Program-made: the position numbers and the translations under genes
Notes under the pieces: model-generated
The model's database searches: none
What the model saw: only the letters and a program-made list of their open reading frames with translations
Told to the model about the DNA's origin: nothing
Source: Desulfomonile tiedjei
Lineage (GTDB): Bacteria; Desulfobacterota; Desulfomonilia; Desulfomonilales; Desulfomonilaceae
DNA length: 14,797 nt
Assembly (NCBI GenBank): GCA_020718965.1
Contig: DYRE01000015.1
Coordinates: forward strand, 1-14,797
Direction: 5' to 3'
In this document: one piece after another, positions 1-6,695 of the stretch
How positions within the stretch are numbered: the first letter of the stretch is position 1
How the letters are laid out: each line of letters begins with the position of its first letter

Positions 1-857
1 ATGATTCCCCGCTGACGGACGCTGAAACGATCCTGGCCTCGCACACTCTTCTCGAGGACATTGGCATTGGCGATTTTTTGCTGGAAATCAACTCTGTGGG
101 TTGCAAGAATTGCCGACATCTATATCGTTCAGCTCTTGTAAAATATTTGCAGCCTTCTCTGAGTAGCCTTTGCCCTGACTGTCAAAGGCGAATAGAGATC
201 AATCCCTTGAGGATTCTCGACTGCAAGGAACTCCAATGCGCAGAAGTAAGTAAAGATGCGCCTCTGATAACCGAGTATCTAGACTCTTCGTGCAGGGATC
301 ATTTTGAAAAAGTCAAGATGGCCCTGACTTCAATTGGTGTACCATTCCGACTCGAGCCTCGACTAGTGAGAGGGCTCGACTATTATACCAGAACCGCTTT
401 CGAATTCGTTCATTCCTCGATGGGTCGCACAAAGGCTCTTGGGGGTGGAGGACGCTATGATGCCCTGATCAGCGAACTTGGAGGGCCAGATGTATCCGGC
501 GTCGGTTTTGGTCTTGGCATCGAACGTCTTGCAATGAACCTTCCGGATGACCATCCTGATTTCCTCAGAAAAACTGACATTTTTGTGGCAATTATTGGTT
601 CCGATGCTTTAAATCCCGGATTCGAGATTGTCAGTGGACTAAGGAGAAACGGGCTCTCAGTAGAAACCAGGTATTCCGGCATGAGCCTGAAAGCCCAGAT
701 GAAACTAGCGGATCGTTTGTGCGCTCAATGGGCTGTAATGATAGGTGATAATGAACTGATCCAGGGTAAGGCCACGATGAGGGACATGTCAACCAAGCAA
801 CAGTTTCTAGTAGAACTGGATGACATAGAACGAGTTGTTCGGGGAGAAAAATCTTGA
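1..857 (+). CDS. hisS: Histidyl-tRNA synthetase, 5'-truncated by window edge
   Basis: Class II aminoacyl-tRNA synthetase that charges tRNA(His) in the cytoplasm. The reading frame is already open at base 3 (reading DSPLTDAETILASHTLLE), so the true start, motif 1 and motif 2 lie before the window; an internal TTG near 78 is not the start. About 284 residues remain. Visible are the HisRS signature LVRGLDYYTRTAFEF (nt 363-407), a GGGGRYD loop (441-461) and motif 3 GVGFGLGIERL (498-530). The C-terminal anticodon-binding domain starts near DIFVAIIG (about 576) and includes a GDNEL segment typical of that fold. Early in the fragment a CxxC pair (GCKNC) and a second CxxC pair (LCPDC) flank an insertion and could bind zinc, as in a known subset of bacterial HisRS. 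The stop overlaps the aspS start by 4 bases, implying translational coupling. Identity is certain. Confidence 0.97.
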   Translation, partial: DSPLTDAETILASHTLLEDIGIGDFLLEINSVGCKNCRHLYRSALVKYLQPSLSSLCPDCQRRIEINPLRILDCKELQCAEVSKDAPLITEYLDSSCRDHFEKVKMALTSIGVPFRLEPRLVRGLDYYTRTAFEFVHSSMGRTKALGGGGRYDALISELGGPDVSGVGFGLGIERLAMNLPDDHPDFLRKTDIFVAIIGSDALNPGFEIVSGLRRNGLSVETRYSGMSLKAQMKLADRLCAQWAVMIGDNELIQGKATMRDMSTKQQFLVELDDIERVVRGEKS

Positions 858-2650
858 AGCTACAAACATTGGACGGATGGGAACGATCTCATCTTTCCGA
901 CGAATTAAACGAAACGGATCTCCGCAAAAGGGTCCTTCTCATCGGATGGATTCTCAGGCGGCGAGACCATGGTGGTGTAATATTTATTGATTTGAGAGAC
1001 CGACGAGGGCTGGTCCAGTTGGTGTTCAATCCTGAATTCGCCAATCAAACCCATGCGCTGGCTCATCATTTAAGACCGGAATGGGTAATTGCGATTAAAG
1101 GGGAAGTGCGATTACGTCCAGATGAATCGATTAACCTGGAACTCGTTACGGGCAGGATTGAAATCTTCGTCGATGAACTCAAAATCCTTAATTCTTCTGA
1201 CCCACCGCCTTTTCCTTTGGATGAAGAAACCAATCCTTCGGATTCCGTCAGGTACAGATATCGCTACCTGGATCTGAGAAAAACCTACGGGGCACGAAAG
1301 AATCTTCTTTTTAGGCATCACCTGTTTTCCAAAATTCGTAATTTCCTCAACAGCCAGGATTTTGTAGAAATAGAAACTCCGTGTTTAACTACAAGCACTC
1401 CCGAAGGCGCCCGTGATTATCTGGTTCCAAGCAGACTTACTCCCGGGAATTTTTACGCTCTGCCTCAATCTCCCCAGCTTTTCAAACAACTTCTTATGGT
1501 CGCGGGATTTGAGCGTTACTACCAGATCGTGCGATGCTTCAGGGACGAAGACCTCAGAGCCGACCGACAGCCCGAATTCACACAGTTGGACATCGAAACG
1601 TCTTTCATGGAGGAAGAAAATCTTTTTTCCGTCATGGAAATAATGATCAAAGGGCTTGTTGAAGATTTGTTAGGTGTTGAGCTTTCGATTCCCTTTGCCA
1701 GGATTCCCTACGGAGAGGCTATGGAAAGATACGGGCTTGATAAGCCCGATGTTAGGTTCGAGCTCCATTTAACCGACATTACTGCGGCGCTAGGCTTGAC
1801 TCAGTTCGGAGTTTTCAGAAACGCGATTGATGGCGGGGGAATAGTCAAGGCCCTCAAGATTGAAGATGGGGCAAAGCTCTCCAGAAAAGAGCTTGACGAA
1901 CTGAGAGACTTTGCTGCGATTTACGGCGGCAAGGGTGTCGCATACACAAGAATCAAGGAGGGCGGCGATTGGCAATCCCCCATTGCCAAGTTTCTCTCCG
2001 ATGAGGAACGATCTGAAATCAACCGTCTTGTGTCCGCTAAACCTGGCAATGTGGTTTTGTTCGGAGCGGATTCTTCAAAAATAGTTAACGACGTTCTCGG
2101 TAATCTTCGCAATCAACTCGCGGAGAAACTTGGTCTGGCGCCGACGGGGGCGCTCAAATTCGTGTGGATAACCGAATTCCCCATGTTTGAATACGATACT
2201 GACGAGAAGCGTTTCAAGGCTATGCATCATCCTTTCACTTCTCCTATGCAGGAGGACCTGAATCTCCTTGAGAAAGACCCGGGATCGGTCCGTTCCAGGG
2301 CTTATGATTTGGTTCTGAACGGCTCTGAAATTGGTGGTGGCAGCATGAGAATTTACCGGAGCGACATTCAGGAACGCGTTTTCAGGACCCTCGGTATAGA
2401 CGACGAACAGGCCAATCAGAAATTTGGTTTTTTGCTTGAAGCTCTGAGATTCGGCGCCCCTCCGCATGGCGGGATAGCTTTTGGCATGGATAGGCTTACC
2501 GCCATTCTGACGGGATCAGAATCCATCCGAGATGTAATAGCTTTTCCCAAGACTCAAAGGGCTACTTGCCCGCTTACAGGGGCTCCCACCCCTGTGGACC
2601 CCGACCAGCTTAAAGAATTGGGCTTAGCCATTGTAAAAGCCAAACACTAG
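854..2650 (+). CDS. aspS: Aspartyl-tRNA synthetase, bacterial type (possibly nondiscriminating)
   Basis: Class II synthetase that attaches aspartate to tRNA(Asp). At 598 residues it has normal bacterial length. The TTG start at 854 is supported by GGGGAG at 841-846 and by an N-terminus matching the family (GWERSHLSDEL). Residues 1-110 form the OB-fold anticodon-binding domain (GWILRRRDHGGVIFIDLRDR). The catalytic core shows QSPQLFKQLL (205-214), motif 2 FRDEDLRADRQPEFTQLD (229-246) and motif 3 GGIAFGMDRL (539-548). The roughly 290-410 segment is the GAD insertion of bacterial AspRS. His39, in RRRDHGG, sits where discriminating enzymes such as that of E. coli carry leucine. Histidine there is linked to relaxed enzymes that also make Asp-tRNA(Asn) for GatCAB amidation; that role is inferred. 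The gene is coupled to hisS through the TTGA overlap, a common gene order. Confidence 0.97.
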   Translation: MKLQTLDGWERSHLSDELNETDLRKRVLLIGWILRRRDHGGVIFIDLRDRRGLVQLVFNPEFANQTHALAHHLRPEWVIAIKGEVRLRPDESINLELVTGRIEIFVDELKILNSSDPPPFPLDEETNPSDSVRYRYRYLDLRKTYGARKNLLFRHHLFSKIRNFLNSQDFVEIETPCLTTSTPEGARDYLVPSRLTPGNFYALPQSPQLFKQLLMVAGFERYYQIVRCFRDEDLRADRQPEFTQLDIETSFMEEENLFSVMEIMIKGLVEDLLGVELSIPFARIPYGEAMERYGLDKPDVRFELHLTDITAALGLTQFGVFRNAIDGGGIVKALKIEDGAKLSRKELDELRDFAAIYGGKGVAYTRIKEGGDWQSPIAKFLSDEERSEINRLVSAKPGNVVLFGADSSKIVNDVLGNLRNQLAEKLGLAPTGALKFVWITEFPMFEYDTDEKRFKAMHHPFTSPMQEDLNLLEKDPGSVRSRAYDLVLNGSEIGGGSMRIYRSDIQERVFRTLGIDDEQANQKFGFLLEALRFGAPPHGGIAFGMDRLTAILTGSESIRDVIAFPKTQRATCPLTGAPTPVDPDQLKELGLAIVKAKH

Positions 2651-2751
2651 GGCCACATTATAAGAAGGCGTCGTTTGTAAAAGTCTACTGCGAGTCATGG
2701 AAGACTGACAAGCTCCCAAACAGATGACCTTTTGAAATTTCCAATTTATTC

Positions 2752-2757
2752 AAGGAG
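2752..2757 (+). promoter_or_regulatory. Ribosome binding site that decides the start of the citrate-synthase-like gene
   Basis: AAGGAG lies 7 bases before the ATG at 2765. The alternative TTG at 2732 has no comparable purine-rich motif before it, and its 11 extra residues (MKFPIYSRSST) resemble no family N-terminus I know. Confidence 0.75.
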
Positions 2758-2764
2758 TTCAACC

Positions 2765-4657
2765 ATGGCCACATGGGACCCCAAAAAAGGTGTTTTATAT
2801 CATGAGTATAACAAATTCTATAAAGAACGGTTTCTTCGGGAGGTCGAGCAGCCCAATCTCCTAAGAAACATTTTCCCATACACAGAAGTGCCCAAGGTCG
2901 ATTTTGACTCTGCTATGATTCCCATAAATCCCGCCAGAAACTTCCTTATGACCGATACCACGTTTAGAGATGGTCAGCAGGCTAGACCTCCCTTTTCGGT
3001 CGAACAGATATCCAGGCTTTTTGACTTTCTGCATAGGTTGTCGGGGCCAAGGGGCATAATTCGGCAGTCAGAATTCTTTCTTTATACCAAGAAAGACAGG
3101 GAGGCGGTAGAGGTTTGCAAGAGCAAGGGCTATCAATATCCCCAGATAACTGGCTGGATAAGGGCCCAGAAAAAGGATCTGTCTCAGGTTAGAGCGGTAG
3201 GACTCACTGAAACTGGAATTCTGACTTCGGTTTCGGACTATCATATATTCCTCAAAATGGGCCTGGATAGACGCAAGGCGGTTGAGAAATACCTGGACAT
3301 GGTTAGAACAACCATTGAAAAGGGAATTGCCCCCAGATGCCATTTCGAGGACGTTACTCGGGCCGACATATATGGATTCTGTGTCCCCTTCGCACAAAAG
3401 ATTATGGAGATTAGGGAAGAATCAGGAATCGACATTAAGATCCGGCTATGCGACACGATGGGTTACGGAGTAACGTTTCCGGGCGCCGCCCTCCCACGGA
3501 GTGTTCCAAAGCTGATACGAGCTATGATTGATGACGCCAATGTTCCGGAAGATCTCCTGGAATGGCATGGACACAACGATTTCCATAAGGGACTTGTTAA
3601 CGCCGTGTCCGCGTGGCTCTACGGATGTTCCGTGGTGAATGGAACTCTTTTAGGCATAGGGGAACGCACAGGCAATACGCCTCTGGAAGCTCTGGTAATT
3701 GATTACATGTCTTTGAGGGGACATGCGGATGGTATGGACCCAAGGGTCATAACCGAGATCGCCGAGTATTTTGAACTGGAACTTGGTAGCAAGGTCCCGG
3801 ACAACTATCCGCTCGTGGGAAAATCTTTCAACGCCACCAGCGCCGGCGTCCATGCCGATGGCGCACTCAAAAATGAAGAAATTTACAACATTTTTGATAC
3901 CACAAGCATACTTGGAAGACCTCCTCTGGTTAATATAACTGATAAATCCGGACTGGCGGGTATTGCTCACTGGATCAACACGAAACTCTGCATCCCAAAG
4001 GAGGAATGGGTTGACAAGACTCATCCTGCCATATCCAGAATTTATGATGTGGTGATGCAACAGTATGAAAATGGCCGGGTAACGTCCATGTCCGACAAAG
4101 AAATGATGGCCCTGGTCAAGAAGCATCTGCCGGAACTATTTATATCCGATTGGGATCGTATGAAGCTTATTGCTCGTGAAATGGCCTACAAGATCGTAGA
4201 CAGGTTTCTTGATTCCGCTCAGATGAAGGCGCTGAATGCAAAAGCCATGGAAGAGGCCATGCATGGTTTCCTGAAAAAATATCCGTTTATTCAGTATTGC
4301 TATTCAGTTAACATGGAAGGCGCCAAGATAACCGCTAATATCACCGATATCACCGATAAGTCAAAGTTCGGGGAATTCAAGGAAAACGAAGACTTTTCCG
4401 ACAGATCATGGTTCATCATGCCCGTGAAGGACGGCAAAATTCACGTGCTTGGGCCATTTACATCGAAGATCACAGGGGCCCTTTGCATCACTGTTTCAGG
4501 ACCGCTCAGAGACAAAAACAGCAAGATGATCGGCGTTTTCGGCGCGGACATCCGCCTTGAAGAACTCCTCAAGGTTGAACGGGAACTCATGGAAGAACAC
4601 GGGCTTGAATTCACGGAAAAGGATATAAGAACACTAACCAAGAAATATCGCGATTAA
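2765..4657 (+). CDS. Re-citrate/homocitrate/isopropylmalate synthase-like enzyme with C-terminal Cache-like domain
   Basis: DRE-TIM metallolyase-family acyltransferase (HMGL-like TIM barrel) that should condense acetyl-CoA with a 2-oxoacid. The ATG at 2765 is chosen over an in-frame TTG at 2732 because AAGGAG (2752-2757) lies 7 bases before it; the product is 630 residues. The barrel shows TDTTFRDGQQ (63-72, metal and catalytic loop), RCHFEDVTRADIYGF (191-205), IRLCDTMGYG (226-235), the metal motif WHGHND (267-272) and GERTGNTPLEAL (299-310), then SAGVHADGALKNEEIY (359-374). The overall pattern resembles the strict-anaerobe Re-citrate synthase group annotated as isopropylmalate synthase, so citrate formation from oxaloacetate is the leading guess; homocitrate, citramalate or isopropylmalate synthesis are alternatives. 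Residues about 465-605 look like a Cache/PDC sensor fold (SWFIMPVKDG, GPFTSKITGALCITVSGPL, IGVFGADIRLEELL). There is no signal peptide or membrane segment. The gene lies 114 bases after aspS and ends at a terminator. Confidence 0.85.
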   Translation: MATWDPKKGVLYHEYNKFYKERFLREVEQPNLLRNIFPYTEVPKVDFDSAMIPINPARNFLMTDTTFRDGQQARPPFSVEQISRLFDFLHRLSGPRGIIRQSEFFLYTKKDREAVEVCKSKGYQYPQITGWIRAQKKDLSQVRAVGLTETGILTSVSDYHIFLKMGLDRRKAVEKYLDMVRTTIEKGIAPRCHFEDVTRADIYGFCVPFAQKIMEIREESGIDIKIRLCDTMGYGVTFPGAALPRSVPKLIRAMIDDANVPEDLLEWHGHNDFHKGLVNAVSAWLYGCSVVNGTLLGIGERTGNTPLEALVIDYMSLRGHADGMDPRVITEIAEYFELELGSKVPDNYPLVGKSFNATSAGVHADGALKNEEIYNIFDTTSILGRPPLVNITDKSGLAGIAHWINTKLCIPKEEWVDKTHPAISRIYDVVMQQYENGRVTSMSDKEMMALVKKHLPELFISDWDRMKLIAREMAYKIVDRFLDSAQMKALNAKAMEEAMHGFLKKYPFIQYCYSVNMEGAKITANITDITDKSKFGEFKENEDFSDRSWFIMPVKDGKIHVLGPFTSKITGALCITVSGPLRDKNSKMIGVFGADIRLEELLKVERELMEEHGLEFTEKDIRTLTKKYRD

Positions 4658-4712
4658 TATTCGAATAAGGCGTTCCAGAGATATTCTGAGAGAAGACATC
4701 CGTTGGAAAAAG

Positions 4713-4751
4713 AAGCCTTTCAGGCGCAATGCCTTGAGGGCTTTTCTTTTT
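4713..4751 (+). terminator. Rho-independent terminator after the citrate-synthase-like gene
   Basis: The arms AAGCCTTTCAGGC (4713-4725) and GCCTTGAGGGCTT (4731-4743) pair over 13 positions, with two G-U wobbles and one mismatch. The loop is 5 bases (GCAAT), and a T-rich run TTCTTTTT follows. The hairpin sits 55 bases past the stop at 4657 and would end the hisS-aspS-synthase transcript. Confidence 0.85.
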
Positions 4752-4840
4752 ACTGGTTTTTTCTACCTGAGAAACACCTTACAACGGCGCGCTTCCCCGG
4801 TCGAGACGCTGCCAGGAAACCCGCCTCGACCGCATAACCC

Positions 4841-4888
4841 TCAAACCTTTGCTGCAATAATAAAGCCACAACAATCAAACCTTTGCTG
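4841..4888. repeat. Direct repeat, two 14-bp copies
   Basis: TCAAACCTTTGCTG occurs at 4841-4854 and again at 4875-4888. The copies are identical and their starts are 34 bp apart. Both lie just upstream of the putative -35 element at 4899. They could be paired regulator sites or a small duplication; the sequence alone does not decide. Confidence 0.6.
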
Positions 4889-4898
4889 ATAGTTAAGT

Positions 4899-4927
4899 TT
4901 GACATATAATATAATTTATTATATATG
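4899..4927 (+). promoter_or_regulatory. Putative sigma-70 promoter for the outer-membrane protein gene
   Basis: A perfect -35 box TTGACA (4899-4904) is followed after 17 bp by TATATG (4922-4927), a partial match to the -10 consensus inside a run of A/T. The AT-rich setting gives several overlapping -10 choices. It is the best promoter-like element before 5025. Confidence 0.5.
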
Positions 4928-4937
4928 ACGCATAACT

Positions 4938-4964
4938 ATCCTAATATAAAAGTTATATTAGGAT
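4938..4964. repeat. Perfect inverted repeat (12-bp arms, 3-bp centre)
   Basis: ATCCTAATATAA (4938-4949) and TTATATTAGGAT (4953-4964) are exact reverse complements separated by AAG. The element lies 10 bases past the putative -10 box and 60 bases before the start codon. Its position and symmetry suit an operator for a dimeric regulator or a hairpin near the 5' end of the mRNA. It has no T-tract, so a terminator is unlikely. Confidence 0.85.
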
Positions 4965-5024
4965 TAATGTTACTAAAAATTAAAATAGCCCTTTGGAGAC
5001 TCAAACTCAACCTGGCGCAAGATA

Positions 5025-6599
5025 TTGACAAACATCCCACAGAACCAACGCCTGGCGAATATTTCGCCAACTTTATTGATCGTAATGATCTTTAGCCTTG
5101 CTATAATTCCTGGCGTCTTCCATGAAATTGCCTATGCCCAATTGGATGACAACTCGTACAATCAGTGGTCCAGGATTCAGCAGAACTGGCGGGAACTTTC
5201 CGAACTGCTCAAACCATCCCGACCTTTTATGGAACCGGGGCCCTTCATGGACGATTCCCCTCAGGTCAAAACAGCCCAGTTTACATATGGAATGCTTGAT
5301 GGGGTCCTGCCGGCCGTTCCTAACCTGCAGGCCGGTTATCTCTACAGTTTTGGCAAGGATTACTCCCTTGGCCGTTTCGTGGGCGATTTATTTGTCCCGT
5401 GGCGCCTAAAATGGTCCGACACCTTTTTTGGTCAGGCGCACGTTGAATTTCAGGACTTCTGGCAAATCCCCGACGGCGCTCCCCAACATAGGGTTGATCT
5501 GTCTTTTGGGGGTGGCTACAGAAAACTGATTGGCCCAAAGATCATGGTAGGATTTAACGCATTCTATGATTCGACCCGAATCCTTGGGGACTGGTGGTCA
5601 GCGGCCGGAGTTGGCGCTGAGATGGCGGCGATATTGTCCAACGGGGATATTCTTGATCTTAGCTACAATTACTACGGCAATCTGTTCAGAGGCCCCAATT
5701 ATGTTGACGGGGAGCTTGTCAAGGGGCCCCCGAATATGGATTTCGAAGGTGGCTATACAACATCCCTGTTCGATCGTACCCCGGACCTACGATTCAAAAT
5801 CAACGCATACAATTATGATACCCGTCAAAGCTCCTACGGATTAAGAGGTGGAGTTGACATAATGCCGTGGAATGGCGCCGTCATCATGAGATATGAAATC
5901 GGACGCGATCAGCTTTACGGGTCGTATCAGACTATTGGAGGATTTATTAATATTCCTTTGAACCTTGAGAAACTGGTCTTGTGGGATAAGCCATTCGTCA
6001 AAGCTGGCGGTCCTCCGGAAAACCTGCCCCCTCAAAGTCATCGACAACCCTTCCCTTCCCCTGGCATGGTCATGCCTTCACCGACAACCCAGGACCAGGA
6101 TTATTTACAGAGATTGATGGAACAACCCGTCCGCCGGCAGTTTGCGTCTCACGCAGTCTCAGTAGAATCAATTGACGGTGAGCGTACGCCCGTCCCGACT
6201 ACTTTCGTCGCTTCGGGAGACGCTGAAGTGGTCTTCACTCTTTATCCAAAATATACAGCCTTCCTGCTTAACAATATAAAACCTTCCACCATACAGGTTG
6301 CTGCGTCTGTGACCTCAAGGGGTTTAGTAGACATTACAAACATGCAGCTTTATGTAAAAGATTTGGGGGTTGTGTGGTCACTCTCTATGCCTGACTGGAC
6401 TTCGGCCATGGGCCGCAATTACGTTTACAACCTCACGCCCGCGGATATAAACAATTTGTGGACAGTACTCGCTCAAGCTCCTGATCGCTCGATAGCGGAA
6501 GTCAGGTTCAACCAGTTGACAGGAGCAAACCTTCAGAACCTGAATATTTCGCTCACAATAACTCAGACGGCAATCACCCGGAAATCTTCAGAAAATTAA
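5025..6599 (+). CDS. Outer-membrane beta-barrel protein resembling the inverse autotransporter beta-domain
   Basis: Exported 524-residue protein. The start is TTG at 5025: the frame is open back to 4989 but holds no ATG or GTG there, and the next ATG (5085) would remove the basic end of the signal peptide. No strong SD is seen. Residues 1-38 form a signal peptide (Arg9, hydrophobic run 16-31, likely cleavage after AYA at 38). Residues about 85-320 alternate in beta-barrel fashion with many aromatics and glycines. FGGGYRKLI (161-169), GFNAFYDSTR (176-185) and AGVGAEM (194-200) resemble the intimin/invasin-type barrel, which anchors a C-terminal passenger at the cell surface. A proline-rich linker (about 329-355) leads to a C-terminal domain of roughly 155 residues with no family I recognise and no Ig-like repeats. 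Surface anchoring is inferred; another porin-like role is possible. Confidence 0.75.
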   Translation: MTNIPQNQRLANISPTLLIVMIFSLAIIPGVFHEIAYAQLDDNSYNQWSRIQQNWRELSELLKPSRPFMEPGPFMDDSPQVKTAQFTYGMLDGVLPAVPNLQAGYLYSFGKDYSLGRFVGDLFVPWRLKWSDTFFGQAHVEFQDFWQIPDGAPQHRVDLSFGGGYRKLIGPKIMVGFNAFYDSTRILGDWWSAAGVGAEMAAILSNGDILDLSYNYYGNLFRGPNYVDGELVKGPPNMDFEGGYTTSLFDRTPDLRFKINAYNYDTRQSSYGLRGGVDIMPWNGAVIMRYEIGRDQLYGSYQTIGGFINIPLNLEKLVLWDKPFVKAGGPPENLPPQSHRQPFPSPGMVMPSPTTQDQDYLQRLMEQPVRRQFASHAVSVESIDGERTPVPTTFVASGDAEVVFTLYPKYTAFLLNNIKPSTIQVAASVTSRGLVDITNMQLYVKDLGVVWSLSMPDWTSAMGRNYVYNLTPADINNLWTVLAQAPDRSIAEVRFNQLTGANLQNLNISLTITQTAITRKSSEN

Positions 6600-6695
6600 C
6601 GTAACTGATACCGGACACAGTAATTGTCGGATAACTCCCATATGTTTACCAGGATTAACGGATAGATATGTTCATTTAGGTAATAAGAGAAATTT

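Larger units (their letters stand above)
4752..5024. other. AT-rich intergenic regulatory region before the outer-membrane protein gene
   Basis: There is no gene here. The first part is of ordinary composition. From about 4855 it becomes strongly AT-rich and holds a 14-bp direct repeat, a promoter-like TTGACA with downstream TATATG, an 8-bp inverted repeat (ATATAATA at 4904-4911 and TATTATAT at 4917-4924) between the promoter boxes, and a perfect 12-bp-arm palindrome at 4938-4964. Together these suggest a regulated promoter for the gene at 5025 with a leader of roughly 90 bases. Confidence 0.6.

Noticed and set aside
2075..2467. 130-codon open frame on the minus strand
   Set aside because: It lies wholly antisense to aspS, has no SD, and its product is unfamiliar; aspS coding is certain.
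2732..2764. Upstream TTG start for the citrate-synthase-like gene
   Set aside because: The ATG at 2765 has a well-placed AAGGAG, while the TTG has none.
3650..4126. 158-codon open frame on the minus strand
   Set aside because: Antisense to the middle of the citrate-synthase-like barrel, whose motifs are continuous here.
4938..4964. Palindrome as a terminator
   Set aside because: No T-tract follows, the stem is AT-rich, and a good terminator already lies at 4713-4751.
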